64,000 bases of DNA from Puniceicoccaceae bacterium (lineage in GTDB: Bacteria > Verrucomicrobiota > Verrucomicrobiia > Opitutales > JAFGAQ01). A program made the translations under genes and the position numbers. Position 1 is the first letter of the stretch; each line of letters starts with the position of its first letter. The notes beneath the pieces were generated by a model. That model did no database searches, was not told where the DNA came from, and worked only from the letters and a program-made list of their open reading frames with translations. Positions 6,140-14,878 of this stretch are shown here, one piece after another. Location of the stretch: positions 1 through 64,000 of the forward strand of contig JBEGIR010000023.1 of the NCBI GenBank assembly GCA_040224245.1, given 5' to 3'.

Positions 6140-7188
6140 TGGAGTCGAGTGTGTTACCGATTGGATTGACGCCCGACCGGGTGCGGGCTGTGCTCGCTGA
6201 TGGTGGGCGCTCGCTTGTCGAAGGCAAGGATCCGAGTGTTCCGAAGACAGGTGGGGTGCTTGCGAAGGCTTCACCGGTGCCGCAGTGGTTCGCCGCCGAG
6301 CCGGTGCGCTACATGATCAACCCTGTGGTGCGCGTGACCCCTGCTCTGGCAACCCAGTGGCTGTCGCGCAACGAAGGCAACCGCAAACCCAGCAAGGCCA
6401 AAATAGAACGATACGCGGCCATGATGCGCGATGGTGAGTGGAATGGCGGGAATGGGGAAACCATCAAGTTTTCAAAGTTGGGGCGGCTGCTTGATGGACA
6501 GAGTCGCTTGCGGGCGGTCGTGTTGTGCCAAGAGACCGTGGAGATGGAGGTTGTGCTCAACCTTGAGGAGCAAAGCCAGTCGACCATGGACACCGGAGAG
6601 GTTCGCAGTCTCAACCATGCATTGCAGATCCGTGGGTATAAAAACCTGTGCGATCTCGGGAGCGGCTTGCGGTTGCTCTGGGGGTACCTGCACAACCCTA
6701 ACGGGTTTACCCAGCATGGTCTGCGCACCAGCGTGACCTACATGACCCACAGGCAAGCTGTGGATCTGCTCGAAAACCATCACCCAGGCCTCCTGGAATC
6801 TCTGACCGCACTCGTGCGCTACGGGGCCAAATACAAGCCGATGATGCCGCTTGGTCCGCTGTCGGTGCTGCACTATCTGATGGGTCGGATCGACCCTGTG
6901 GAGCGTGACTTGTTTTTCGACTCGTTGCGGGACGGCGTCGGCCTCCAGGCGAACGACCCAATTCTGATGTATCGTGAGCGTGTGACGGCAGCAAAGATGG
7001 AGGGACACCCCATGCACAAAACCGTCAAGATCGCCCTCCTGGTGAAGTGTTGGAACATCCGACGCGGTGCTGATTCGCTGCCTCTGGCAATCCGCAAAGG
7101 TGCCACGACTCCAAAGCTCGATGGTTGCACCATCGCAGGGACGCTGCGCAGGAGCAATACCGCCGATGACGAAGGGAGGGTCGCATAA
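6139..7188 (+). CDS. ParB/sulfiredoxin-superfamily phage protein
   Basis: The 349-residue product begins at the TGATG overlap. Residues 70-160 carry the pattern of phage ParB-like proteins: NRKPSKAKIERYAAMMRDGE, then TIKFSKLGRLLDGQSRLRAV, then STMDTGEVRSL. In this superfamily the DGQSR-type motif forms the core of the ParB N-terminal fold. The rest is helical. Phage members occur in early operons, but their activity is mostly unknown; CTP binding, nuclease or regulatory roles are all possible. Confidence 0.75.
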   Translation: MESSVLPIGLTPDRVRAVLADGGRSLVEGKDPSVPKTGGVLAKASPVPQWFAAEPVRYMINPVVRVTPALATQWLSRNEGNRKPSKAKIERYAAMMRDGEWNGGNGETIKFSKLGRLLDGQSRLRAVVLCQETVEMEVVLNLEEQSQSTMDTGEVRSLNHALQIRGYKNLCDLGSGLRLLWGYLHNPNGFTQHGLRTSVTYMTHRQAVDLLENHHPGLLESLTALVRYGAKYKPMMPLGPLSVLHYLMGRIDPVERDLFFDSLRDGVGLQANDPILMYRERVTAAKMEGHPMHKTVKIALLVKCWNIRRGADSLPLAIRKGATTPKLDGCTIAGTLRRSNTADDEGRVA

Positions 7189-7439
7189 TGGTTTCGATGA
7201 CTTCCGTGCCGAAACCCTTGCCGCCGATCATCCCGACTGTGACCTGCCGGTGCGGGCACACGGAACATTGGGAGCGCTTTAATCGGTCCGGCCTTGGTGA
7301 AGAACTGCCACCCAACACGTTCCGGTGTCCTAGTTGCCATTGGCAATGGACGCGGGTCAGGGTGACTGACTTCTACCCAGACGGGTCATACGCTCGAACC
7401 CGGATCGAAATACGGGACGTGGAGGTTCTTTTTCTGTAG
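7188..7439 (+). CDS. Zinc-ribbon small protein
   Basis: The 83-residue product has a four-cysteine ribbon, CRCGH near residue 20 and CPSCH near residue 48. The ATG overlaps the previous stop (TAATG). Similar small Zn-ribbon proteins are common in phage early operons. Function unknown. Confidence 0.65.
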   Translation: MVSMTSVPKPLPPIIPTVTCRCGHTEHWERFNRSGLGEELPPNTFRCPSCHWQWTRVRVTDFYPDGSYARTRIEIRDVEVLFL

Positions 7440-7455
7440 AGTGAGGTGTGGCGAG

Positions 7456-8412
7456 ATGAAAAAACGATTCACCGACTGCGATATCTGGGAAAAAGATTGG
7501 GTGCTGGACCTACCGAACGAGTATCTCTTGCTTTGGTATTACGTGCTCTCCAAGTGCGACCATGCTGGCGTGTTTAAGGTCAATTTGAGGTCATTTTGCC
7601 TTCTACGTGGGGTCAAAGTGAGCCATGATAGGGCTCTTGAGCTGTTCAACATGGACAAGGACCGGATCCGGGTGCTAGCGCCGGATCGGTGGTTTATCGA
7701 GGATTTCATTGTGTTTCAGTATGGTGAGATCCTCAACCGACGCAATCGGGTGCATGACAGCATCTGTCAGTGTTTGGAGCGTTCTGGGGTCAATTTGGAC
7801 TCAATTAGAGGTCTAAAAGAGGTCATCGAGAGTTCAAAAAGAGATCAAAATGGGGTCACCCATGCCCCTAAAGATAAAGTACAAGATAAAGACAAAGATA
7901 AGGATAAGGAGAAAGAGATAGCAGTACAGCAGGCGGTGGATGCGATCCGTAAGGCCTATCCCCGCACTCCGTCTAAACCGGATGAGGAACGAGCGATCCG
8001 TAAGGCACTGCAGATCATCGATGCTGATCAGCTGATTCGAAAGGTGCAGCAGTATGCCGCATGCGTGAGGCGTGAGGCTTTGACCGCTCGATCTGAAGGT
8101 TGGAAGTTCGTGCCCCACCTTGCGACTTGGTTGAACAAGCAGCGTTGGGAGAATACCCCGGATGAATGGACAGCCAGCTTGAGAGCTGGGAAGTTTGTGG
8201 TGGAGAACATCGAAGACGAGGACCCTCGGATGCGTCCAAAGAAAGGACTGCCGGAGCCCGCAGGGGATTGGGCAGAGGTTTTGCGCATGCTTTACCCGAC
8301 AGCCGATCCACGATTCTTTGACGATTGGGGCCGAATCGCGCGGGAAGGGCATGAGAAGGTCCAGCGTGCTGTCATCCAGGCGATGGAGCAGCGTGGGCGG
8401 AGAGCGGGATGA
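7456..8412 (+). CDS. Phage replication initiator-like protein (DnaD/O-like)
   Basis: The 318-residue product opens with a winged-helix-like domain (RFTDCDIWEKDWVLDLPNEY) similar to phage replication proteins. It then has a lysine/aspartate linker (KDKVQDKDKDKDKEKE, about 140-155). The C-terminal domain (residues 160-240) carries a KFVPHLATWLNKQRWEN motif seen in DnaD/RepO-like helicase loaders. An alternative GTG lies at 7441; the ATG at 7456 with the upstream GAGTGAGGTG ribosome site is preferred. It is last in the early operon, before box 5. Confidence 0.75.
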   Translation: MKKRFTDCDIWEKDWVLDLPNEYLLLWYYVLSKCDHAGVFKVNLRSFCLLRGVKVSHDRALELFNMDKDRIRVLAPDRWFIEDFIVFQYGEILNRRNRVHDSICQCLERSGVNLDSIRGLKEVIESSKRDQNGVTHAPKDKVQDKDKDKDKEKEIAVQQAVDAIRKAYPRTPSKPDEERAIRKALQIIDADQLIRKVQQYAACVRREALTARSEGWKFVPHLATWLNKQRWENTPDEWTASLRAGKFVVENIEDEDPRMRPKKGLPEPAGDWAEVLRMLYPTADPRFFDDWGRIAREGHEKVQRAVIQAMEQRGRRAG

Positions 8413-8427
8413 AAACCCTTGTGTTGA

Positions 8428-8448
8428 CTTAGTAAGCAACTTAATAAT
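8428..8448. promoter_or_regulatory. Tandem CTTANTAAG box 5
   Basis: CTTAGTAAG at 8428-8436 and CTTAATAAT at 8440-8448 form a strong copy, in the 53-bp gap before the gene at 8466. A TTGACT at 8424-8429 overlaps the left half and may be a -35 element. Confidence 0.7.
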
Positions 8449-8465
8449 CGAGAGGAAGCGGAGAT

Positions 8466-9428
8466 ATGGAGAAATCAAGAATCGAGTGGTGTGACAGCAC
8501 TTTCAATCCGTGGATCGGGTGCACGAAGGTAAGTCCAGGGTGTGCGCATTGCTACGCGGAGCAGCTGATGGATCACCGCCTTGGACAGGTGGAGTGGGGC
8601 AGGGGAAACCCTCGAAAGCGCACGAGCGCGGCAAACTGGGCGAAGGTGGAGCGGTGGGACGATCTTGCAAAGCGTGGTCGCTTTGTGGAGTGCTCGGTGT
8701 GTGGTCGGCGGGAGTTTCGAAAATGGCATGGGGCTATCCCTCCTGGTGGGCTGGCATGTTGCACGACAGAGCATTGTTTGTCGCTCCCGGAGACTGAGAC
8801 ATTCCGCGTCCGTCCCCGTGTTTTTGTGGCCAGCCTTGCGGATTGGCTCGATGATGAGATTCCGGCAGAGTGGCTCGCGGATCTGTTGGGGTTGATTCGA
8901 AAGTGTGAGCACCTGGATTTTTTGTTGCTTACAAAGCGGCCGCATTTGTGGAGAGAGCGTCTTAGTGCGGTAACTCGTCTTCGGAAGCATCCGGGGCGGT
9001 TTACTACAACCGGGGTCGCAGTAGCAATGGGTTGGCTTGTTGGGCCGCCTCCGGAAAACGTGTGGATAGGCACGTCGGTAGAGGATCAGACGCGGGCAGC
9101 GAAGCGCATTTCGGAGCTGATGCGGATACCGGCGAGAGTGCGTTTTCTCAGCTGTGAACCTTTGTTGGGCCAGGTAGATTTGGACTTAGGGGCTCCCAAG
9201 TGGAGGACGGCGGATAGTTATCATTCCGAAATTCACTGGGTTATCTGCGGCGGTGAGAGCGGCCCGAAGGCACGACCCATGGAAACGGAATGGGCGGAGT
9301 CGCTGCGCGATCAGTGCGAGGCAGCTAGCATTTCTTTTTTCATGAAGCAAATGGGGGGTCGGAGAAAGCCGTTGCCGGAGATTCCGGAGGGATTGCAGAT
9401 CCGCCAGTTTCCGGAGGTGCAGGGATGA
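8466..9428 (+). CDS. Phage Gp37/Gp68 family protein (DUF5131, radical-SAM-like)
   Basis: The 320-residue product starts after an AGAGGAAGCGGAG ribosome site. It shows the family signature IEWCDSTFNPWIGCTKVSPG, with cysteines 19, 26 and 29 in a CX6CX2C array, and later NVWIGTSVEDQTRAAKRI, FLSCEPLLG and WVICGGESGPKARPM. An extra Zn-like insert (CSVCG, then CCTTEHC) lies near residues 76-100. The family is common in phages and resembles radical SAM proteins, but its reaction is unknown. Box 5 is directly upstream. Confidence 0.85.
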   Translation: MEKSRIEWCDSTFNPWIGCTKVSPGCAHCYAEQLMDHRLGQVEWGRGNPRKRTSAANWAKVERWDDLAKRGRFVECSVCGRREFRKWHGAIPPGGLACCTTEHCLSLPETETFRVRPRVFVASLADWLDDEIPAEWLADLLGLIRKCEHLDFLLLTKRPHLWRERLSAVTRLRKHPGRFTTTGVAVAMGWLVGPPPENVWIGTSVEDQTRAAKRISELMRIPARVRFLSCEPLLGQVDLDLGAPKWRTADSYHSEIHWVICGGESGPKARPMETEWAESLRDQCEAASISFFMKQMGGRRKPLPEIPEGLQIRQFPEVQG

Positions 9429-9658
9429 GACTGGAAGTAGGCATGATCATCCGGACGAACTACGGCACCGGTCCCTACCGGATCACCAAACTGCATCGGG
9501 ATTGTATTTGTTCAGTCAACCCTACTTTGAATCATACCATGACCGGAACCAACCCACAGCGCTCCCCACTAGGCAAAACCTACCCACCCCCGGCAAGGAG
9601 TCTCCTAGACCGGCGAATGAGCGCGGGTTTCCCGTCAAGGCGGTTTCTCTCTCGATGA
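9425..9658 (+). CDS. Hypothetical small protein
   Basis: The 77-residue frame begins with an ATGA overlap and reads MRLEVGMIIRTNYGTGPYRI at its start. The N-terminal half resembles small beta-barrel phage proteins that often follow Gp37/68 genes. The C-terminal half is Pro/Arg-rich and less convincing. Function unknown. Confidence 0.5.
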   Translation: MRLEVGMIIRTNYGTGPYRITKLHRDCICSVNPTLNHTMTGTNPQRSPLGKTYPPPARSLLDRRMSAGFPSRRFLSR

Positions 9659-9661
9659 ACG

Positions 9662-10171
9662 GTGAAAAATGAATCACACACGGCAGCGCAGCGAGAGCGC
9701 CCTCGGATCGCCCCGAATCAGTCGGCGGCAGCTAAGGTGTTGGGAGTCGAACGCAAGGTCGTCAAATCGGCCAAAGCAAAAGGCTGTCCGGCGTTCCGTG
9801 CAAATGGTTCGGTCGAGATTGAAGGGTTGGAAAAGTGGTTGCTCGCGAGCATTGGCAAGTCTGATGCCAACGATCCGGATGAGTGGAGTTTTCGACTGCA
9901 CCGTGCGAAAGCATTACGGGAAGAAAAACGCCTTGCGGAGGATGAGAAGCGACTCATGCCGGTGGATGTGGTCGATGAGGTCCTCACCCGGATTGTCGGT
10001 GTCAGTCTGTGCAATGCCTTTCAACGGCTGCTTGAGAACGAGTTGCCACCGCTCACCCAAGGACTTCCGGCAGATAAGATCCGAGCCATCAACGCCCGCG
10101 AAGGGAAGAAACTCATAAACGCTGTTAAAGATGATATCGATCGCTTCACCAGAACCCGTTCACTTTCGTGA
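9662..10171 (+). CDS. Terminase small subunit-like protein
   Basis: The 169-residue product begins at GTG 9662; no in-frame ATG fits. Residues 15-60 form an HTH-like DNA-binding region (NQSAAAKVLGVERKVVKSAK, then a GCPAFRANGSVEIEGLEKWL wing), as in lambda Nu1-type small terminase subunits. The rest is helical and would drive oligomerisation. It lies directly before the large subunit and overlaps it by 41 bp. Its job would be to recognise the packaging site. Confidence 0.75.
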   Translation: MKNESHTAAQRERPRIAPNQSAAAKVLGVERKVVKSAKAKGCPAFRANGSVEIEGLEKWLLASIGKSDANDPDEWSFRLHRAKALREEKRLAEDEKRLMPVDVVDEVLTRIVGVSLCNAFQRLLENELPPLTQGLPADKIRAINAREGKKLINAVKDDIDRFTRTRSLS

Positions 10172-12050
10172 GCACTGCGTCGACACCGTGCGCGAGGCGT
10201 TGCGGTGGTCCGATCGCGAACCGGTCAACCATTGGGCGGAGTCGGTTGGGTATCGCCTGCCGGCATCGCTGCGGTCGAGCACCTTCCGACCAGAGATGAC
10301 GCCCTGGCTCAATCGCCCGTTGGAGCGTTTGTTTGCGGATGGAGTGAAGCGCGTGACCTTGCTGGGGCCAGTGCAGGGAGCGAAATCTACTTTGGGAGAG
10401 GCAACCATCGGATACATTCGCGATAAGGATCCAGGAAACATCCTCTACAACTGGGAGGACCACGGCAAAGCACAGCAGACTTGGGATGAGCGCATCGATC
10501 CGCTGATCCGCGCAAACCGGGTGTTCCGTCCGCACTACCAGGACGAGAAACTGAAGAAGCTTTCGATCGTGTGGAAGGATGGGTTCTGGTTCCGGATGCA
10601 GGGGATCAAGGCCGTGAAGTCTCGGCAATCGTCATCCGTGCGCTACTGCATCAACGAGGAGGTGAAGGATTGGGACCCCGGAGCATTGACCGACGTCATC
10701 AAGCGTGTGACCGCGGCATGGAATGCGCTGGTCATCAACATCTCTCCGGCGTCGTATTGGGACAAGGAAAGCGGGACCGGTGATGAGTTGTTCATGCTTT
10801 ACCACGAAGGCACCTGTGAGGAATGGGAAGTGCCATGCCTGAAGTGCGGGGAATACCAGTGGATGGAGTTTGACCGGGACGACAAAGGCAACGCAGGCGG
10901 GATGCTGTGGGATAGTTCGGATGCGGTGCGCTTGGCTTCAGGGCGATTTGATTGGCCCAAGCTGGCATCCACGATTCGGTGGCAGTGCGCGCACTGCGGT
11001 CACGAGCACGAAGACACGCCTTCGGTCCGCGCCGCCCTTGCCCATGCTGGCAGGTATCGTCAGACCAACATGGGACCGGTGCCCGGAAACCTTTCGTACC
11101 GCTACAACGCGCTCACGGTGCCGTGGATCCCGTTTATCGATTTGGTGAAGGAGCACTATGCCGCTGTCATGGATGCTAGGGTAGGGCGCTTGCAGTTGCT
11201 TGAGGACTTTTGTCAGAAGCGCAAGGTCGTATTCTTCGACCGTCGTGACCGCCCGGTCGAGAATCAGATAGCGATGACCGGCGGAGTCCGGAAGGGTCAG
11301 CGCCTGGAGGGGGCGGACTTCACGCTGATGGATGTGGACAAGCAGAAGGATCACTTCTGGGTGATCATCCGCGACTGGAAGCGCCTGACGGACGATCCCT
11401 CCCAGTGGTTGCACACGCGCCTGGTGTTCGAAGGTAGGGTATCCTCCGAGAACGACGTCGAAGCCTTGCGTGAGGAGTTTGACGTGTTACCGCAGCTCGT
11501 GTGGGTGGACTCTGGTTATCGTGCGAACGAGGTTTACCGCATGTGTGCCCGCTTTGGCTACACCGCGATCAAAGGGGAGGATACGAACTACTACCACCAC
11601 ATCATCACGTATCGTGACGGAAGGCAGACCAAGAAACGCAAGACGCGCGAGATCTACTCGGAGCCCATCGACATCGACGTGTATGAAGGCACTGCAGACC
11701 AGGGGCGTGTTTACTGCCCGCTCATCCTCTACAGTAAACAGTCCATCCGAGACCGTTTGGCATGGGTGCGCAGCGCACCAGGCATCCGCTACGAGATCCC
11801 CGAGGACGTAAGCGAAGACTACAAGCTCCACAACGACGCGGAAGTGCTCCGCGAGACGCAACTCCCCCGCACCGGTCAATATGTAAAGGTGTGGGTGCAG
11901 ATGCGCCGGCGCAATGACCTCTTTGTCTGCGAAGCGTACCAGGTGCTACAGGCCGACGTGGTCGGACTGCTTGGAGGCGACCTGCAAATCACTGAGCGCC
12001 CGGATGGGCTCACTCACAAAGCAACCATCAACCAAAGAAGCGAAACATGA
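10131..12050 (+). CDS. Terminase large subunit, GpA family
   Basis: The 639-residue product is a lambda GpA-like packaging motor. It has an ATPase region with a Walker A-like GPVQGAKST at 79-87 and a Walker B-like INEEVKD at about 174-180. A Zn-binding pair CLKC/CAHC follows at 236-239 and 286-289. The C-terminal nuclease region contains VDSGYRANEVYRMC and a late Lys/Arg-rich basic patch. It cuts concatemers and drives DNA into the prohead. The ATG at 10131 gives a 41-bp overlap with the small subunit; its ribosome site is modest. Next gene starts by ATGA overlap. Confidence 0.95.
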   Translation: MISIASPEPVHFREHCVDTVREALRWSDREPVNHWAESVGYRLPASLRSSTFRPEMTPWLNRPLERLFADGVKRVTLLGPVQGAKSTLGEATIGYIRDKDPGNILYNWEDHGKAQQTWDERIDPLIRANRVFRPHYQDEKLKKLSIVWKDGFWFRMQGIKAVKSRQSSSVRYCINEEVKDWDPGALTDVIKRVTAAWNALVINISPASYWDKESGTGDELFMLYHEGTCEEWEVPCLKCGEYQWMEFDRDDKGNAGGMLWDSSDAVRLASGRFDWPKLASTIRWQCAHCGHEHEDTPSVRAALAHAGRYRQTNMGPVPGNLSYRYNALTVPWIPFIDLVKEHYAAVMDARVGRLQLLEDFCQKRKVVFFDRRDRPVENQIAMTGGVRKGQRLEGADFTLMDVDKQKDHFWVIIRDWKRLTDDPSQWLHTRLVFEGRVSSENDVEALREEFDVLPQLVWVDSGYRANEVYRMCARFGYTAIKGEDTNYYHHIITYRDGRQTKKRKTREIYSEPIDIDVYEGTADQGRVYCPLILYSKQSIRDRLAWVRSAPGIRYEIPEDVSEDYKLHNDAEVLRETQLPRTGQYVKVWVQMRRRNDLFVCEAYQVLQADVVGLLGGDLQITERPDGLTHKATINQRSET

Positions 12051-12586
12051 ACCAACCACTCACTACGGCCGCCATCTACGCCAGCGGGCCGTCCCTGCAA
12101 ACGCTTGTGCGATCTGGCCCACCTGCGGCCAACATTCACATCGCCGTCAATACCGCAATCTTTGCACCCTTGCCGGCCATGTACTGGGTGTTTGGCGACC
12201 GTTCCATGTACGAGCGAGGCCATCACTTGTTCGATGGGATCTGCGTTACCGGACTCGAAGTGGCACACACGCTTGTCTATGACTGGAGAGAATTCGAACA
12301 CCTGGCACACCAGCCTTTTCGTTTTTCGATCGAGGCGGCGCTCTACTTTGCGGCATTCATTCATGTGGACCTTGTGCACCTCTTCGGAGTGGATCTGCAT
12401 GGTGTTGAAGACTTCCGCGGCGAAGCCATTGGCAACCGCAGCGCCGAACGATGGGCCATCGAAAGCACCCTCGTGCACCAAGCGATTCACCGACTCACCA
12501 CTGTGTATGGCATGCGGGTGTGCTGGCACCGGCCCAAATCACACATCGCCGCCAACACTGCAACCTCAACCGCCCACAGTGCATGA
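12047..12586 (+). CDS. DUF115-like (MptE-like) protein in a phage
   Basis: The 179-residue product has GPSL at about 14-17, a strand IHIAVNTAIF, then WVFGDRSMY, and later FSIEAALYFA, VDLVHLFGVDLHG and SAERWAIE. This layout resembles the DUF115/MptE-like and glycosyltransferase-associated Rossmann-type family, in which the GPSL loop contacts a nucleotide-type ligand. The size is short for the family. It lies immediately after the terminase gene, at the start of an accessory island. The family call is tentative; the substrate is unknown. Confidence 0.6.
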   Translation: MNQPLTTAAIYASGPSLQTLVRSGPPAANIHIAVNTAIFAPLPAMYWVFGDRSMYERGHHLFDGICVTGLEVAHTLVYDWREFEHLAHQPFRFSIEAALYFAAFIHVDLVHLFGVDLHGVEDFRGEAIGNRSAERWAIESTLVHQAIHRLTTVYGMRVCWHRPKSHIAANTATSTAHSA

Positions 12587-12801
12587 CCACTTCTGATACA
12601 CAAAACCCGCACCACGATGAACCCGTGCTCTGCGTCAAGGAAATCGCCGACAAGATGGGTGTGCACGTTCACTACGTGTATTCGATGCGCAAGGCGGGGT
12701 TCCGCATGCCTGGCAACCGTGCCACCTTCAGCGAGGCGCGGGAATGGCTGATGGCTCACCCCGACTTCAACACCAAAAACGCCTGGGCGAAAAAGTCATG
12801 A
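12583..12801 (+). CDS. Small HTH protein (excisionase/Nu1-like)
   Basis: The 72-residue product starts at the ATGA overlap with the previous gene. It contains LCVKEIADKMGVHVHYVYSM, a MerR/excisionase-type helix-turn-helix, followed by a wing and EAREWLMAHP. It is probably a sequence-specific DNA-binding protein; the target is unknown. Confidence 0.7.
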   Translation: MTTSDTQNPHHDEPVLCVKEIADKMGVHVHYVYSMRKAGFRMPGNRATFSEAREWLMAHPDFNTKNAWAKKS

Positions 12802-13124
12802 ACGACCATCCACACAACGAGTTCTTGGCGGTCACCTGCACACTGCGAGATATCTTCGGCTTTCGCGCAGACCAGCTCCAGGCTCGCACCCGCGTGCGGG
12901 AGATCGCATGGCCACGCCAGATCGGTATGGCCCTGTTGCAGGATCAGTTTGGATGGCACTCCAAGGATGCTGCACTGGCATTTTGCCGGAACCATCACAC
13001 CACCGCCCTTCACGCGCTTAGGACGGTCCGCGATCACACCCGTACGGATCATCGCACTCGTCGGGAGATCGCGCTCGTCCTGCGCAAGTTGGCCACCTAC
13101 CGATCCAGCAAGGGAGAAGCATGA
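12798..13124 (+). CDS. Stand-alone DnaA domain IV-like protein
   Basis: The 108-residue product matches the DNA-binding domain of DnaA. It has a helix TLRDIFGFRADQLQARTRVR, then AWPRQIGMALLQDQFGWHSK, then the signature FCRNHHTTALHAL, close to the canonical DHTTVLHA loop that reads the DnaA box. The AAA+ domain is absent. It could bind DnaA boxes in phage or host DNA and regulate replication or transcription. The ATGA overlap sets the start. Confidence 0.8.
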   Translation: MNDHPHNEFLAVTCTLRDIFGFRADQLQARTRVREIAWPRQIGMALLQDQFGWHSKDAALAFCRNHHTTALHALRTVRDHTRTDHRTRREIALVLRKLATYRSSKGEA

Positions 13125-13576
13125 CTACCCAACCGCAATTTGATTTTCGCCCAACTGGAATCGTGATGATGGTGGGACCGGGAAGGTCCCGCTTTTCTCC
13201 GGAGCTCCCGAAGCGTGGAGAGATCGCCCAGGTGGAGGGTCCCGGATGTTATCGGGTGCTCGGGTATCGGGGTTTGGACACCGTCGGACGTTGGTGGGGA
13301 ATCGATTTTCGGCTGGCCCCAAATCCGGCGAGATACAGGCAACACCTATTTGGGTGGGATTGGCTGCCTTGGGATGGGAGGGGAGTGTTGTTTGGCTCTC
13401 CGAAGTCTTACCGACTGACCCACTTGGTCAGGAGGTGGAGCCGAGCGCAGCGACTGCGCAAGCAATCGCTAGCCCGCAAAACCCTAACCAAGGGCAGTGA
13501 GTATTTACCACGAATTGAGTCCATCGAGGCGCAGATTGTGGAGGTGTTGGGATCGAAAGCGGAGGTGGAGCGATGA
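13121..13576 (+). CDS. Hypothetical protein in the accessory island
   Basis: The 151-residue product has a Trp/Gly-rich N-terminal half (YRGLDTVGRWWGIDFRLAP, GWDWLPWDGRG) and a basic helical C-terminal half. No family is recognised. ATGA overlaps on both sides tie it to the DnaA-IV and Dam genes. Confidence 0.6.
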   Translation: MTTQPQFDFRPTGIVMMVGPGRSRFSPELPKRGEIAQVEGPGCYRVLGYRGLDTVGRWWGIDFRLAPNPARYRQHLFGWDWLPWDGRGVLFGSPKSYRLTHLVRRWSRAQRLRKQSLARKTLTKGSEYLPRIESIEAQIVEVLGSKAEVER

Positions 13577-14400
13577 TCGCAGCGCCGGTCACGCGTCCGC
13601 CGGTGCGATACTTCGGGGGGAAGTTCCGGATTGCGCCGTGGATCCTGCAGCATGTGCCTGCGCATCGTGGGTGGGTAGAGCCGTTTGGTGGGGGTGCTGG
13701 GGTGTTGCTGCGCAAGGCCCGTGCTCACTCTGAGCTGTACAATGATCTCGATGGGGAGGTAGTGAACCTGTTCCGCGTGCTGCGTGACCAGGGCGCGGCG
13801 TTTCGGAGATACTTGGAGCTCACCCCGTTTTCGCGTGATGCGTTCGAGAAATCGTTTGCGGCGAAAAATGTGGAGGATCCGTTCGAGCGCGCCGCGCATT
13901 TTCTGATCCGCAATCAGATGGGCTTTGGAAGCAGCTCCAGCTCACGCGGTCGCAAGACAGGATTTCGCCACAGTGCTTACAACAACCGGCATTCCTCCGG
14001 TGTGGATTGGCGCAACCTCCCGGATGCCATCCCTGCGGTCGTGGATCGGCTGCGCGGGGTGGTGATCGAAAACCGCGATTACCGGGAGATCCTACCGAAG
14101 TGGGATCTCGATGGTACGGTGATTTATTGTGACCCGCCTTATGTGATGAATACCCGCTCGGGTGGGGGACGCTACACCCATGAGTTTTCCGATACCGATC
14201 ACTGTGAAATGGCTGAGCATCTCCACCGTCTCCGCAGTGCCTGGGTGATGGTGAGCGGGTATGACTGCCCGCTGTATCGAGAGTTGTTCGCGGGCTGGGC
14301 GGTGAGTCACAAGACCACCCAGACCGATCGCGGAACGGCACGCACGGAAACGCTGTGGCTGAGTCCGAATTTTCCAATCAAACAAATGGAGTTAATATGA
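13573..14400 (+). CDS. dam: DNA adenine methylase (D12 class)
   Basis: The 275-residue product has the Dam-type motifs VRYFGGKFRIAPWI (SAM loop, FGGK 14-17), VEPFGGGAGV, and DPPY at 187-190 (catalytic). These enzymes methylate N6 of adenine, often in GATC. An orphan phage methylase can protect DNA from restriction or control gene expression. No restriction enzyme is seen nearby, so it appears to be an orphan. The start overlaps the previous stop. Confidence 0.9.
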   Translation: MIAAPVTRPPVRYFGGKFRIAPWILQHVPAHRGWVEPFGGGAGVLLRKARAHSELYNDLDGEVVNLFRVLRDQGAAFRRYLELTPFSRDAFEKSFAAKNVEDPFERAAHFLIRNQMGFGSSSSSRGRKTGFRHSAYNNRHSSGVDWRNLPDAIPAVVDRLRGVVIENRDYREILPKWDLDGTVIYCDPPYVMNTRSGGGRYTHEFSDTDHCEMAEHLHRLRSAWVMVSGYDCPLYRELFAGWAVSHKTTQTDRGTARTETLWLSPNFPIKQMELI

Positions 14401-14627
14401 GTGATACATACCCGATTATCCGCGAACTGAGGAAGATGGATGAAGAGCTGCAGAAGCACCTTGAGACGCGGTATGCTGCGTTGGTGATGCGGGCTGCTGC
14501 GACCTCGCTTGAGCGGTACGAGCACTTGCGGCACTCGGTGCGGGACGTGCGCGAAACCCTTAGAGATGGCAGTGACCCGATCGATGTGAAGATCGCTGTG
14601 GCGAAGTTGGGAGGGCTCAATGTATGA
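14397..14627 (+). CDS. Small helical hypothetical protein
   Basis: The 76-residue product is almost fully helical (RELRKMDEELQKHLETRYAA) and coupled to the methylase by ATGA. It may be a small structural or partner protein. No family is recognised. Confidence 0.6.
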   Translation: MSDTYPIIRELRKMDEELQKHLETRYAALVMRAAATSLERYEHLRHSVRDVRETLRDGSDPIDVKIAVAKLGGLNV

Positions 14628-14878
14628 GTGAACAAATCGATACGGATCACCGGGATTTCCCGGTGTGCCCGCATTGCGGGTGGGAGCATGATGGAGCGTG
14701 GGAGTGGGATTTCGGATCTAACTTGGAGGGCACTTGTGTAACGGAGTGCCACGCCTGTGGTGAGGAGTTCGTTGCCCACCGGAATGTGACTGTGACTTAT
14801 TCCACTAAATTTTCTGCCAACGCTGAGTCCAGCCACGCCAGACGAGAGCCAACCACCGATTGCAATGGAGACGATTGA
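14624..14878 (+). CDS. Zinc-ribbon small protein
   Basis: The 84-residue product contains CPHCGWEHDG and CHACGEEF, a classic four-cysteine zinc ribbon of the kind common in phages next to methyltransferases. It is coupled by ATGA to the previous gene and its end overlaps the cytosine methylase start by 14 bp. Function unknown. Confidence 0.65.
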   Translation: MSEQIDTDHRDFPVCPHCGWEHDGAWEWDFGSNLEGTCVTECHACGEEFVAHRNVTVTYSTKFSANAESSHARREPTTDCNGDD

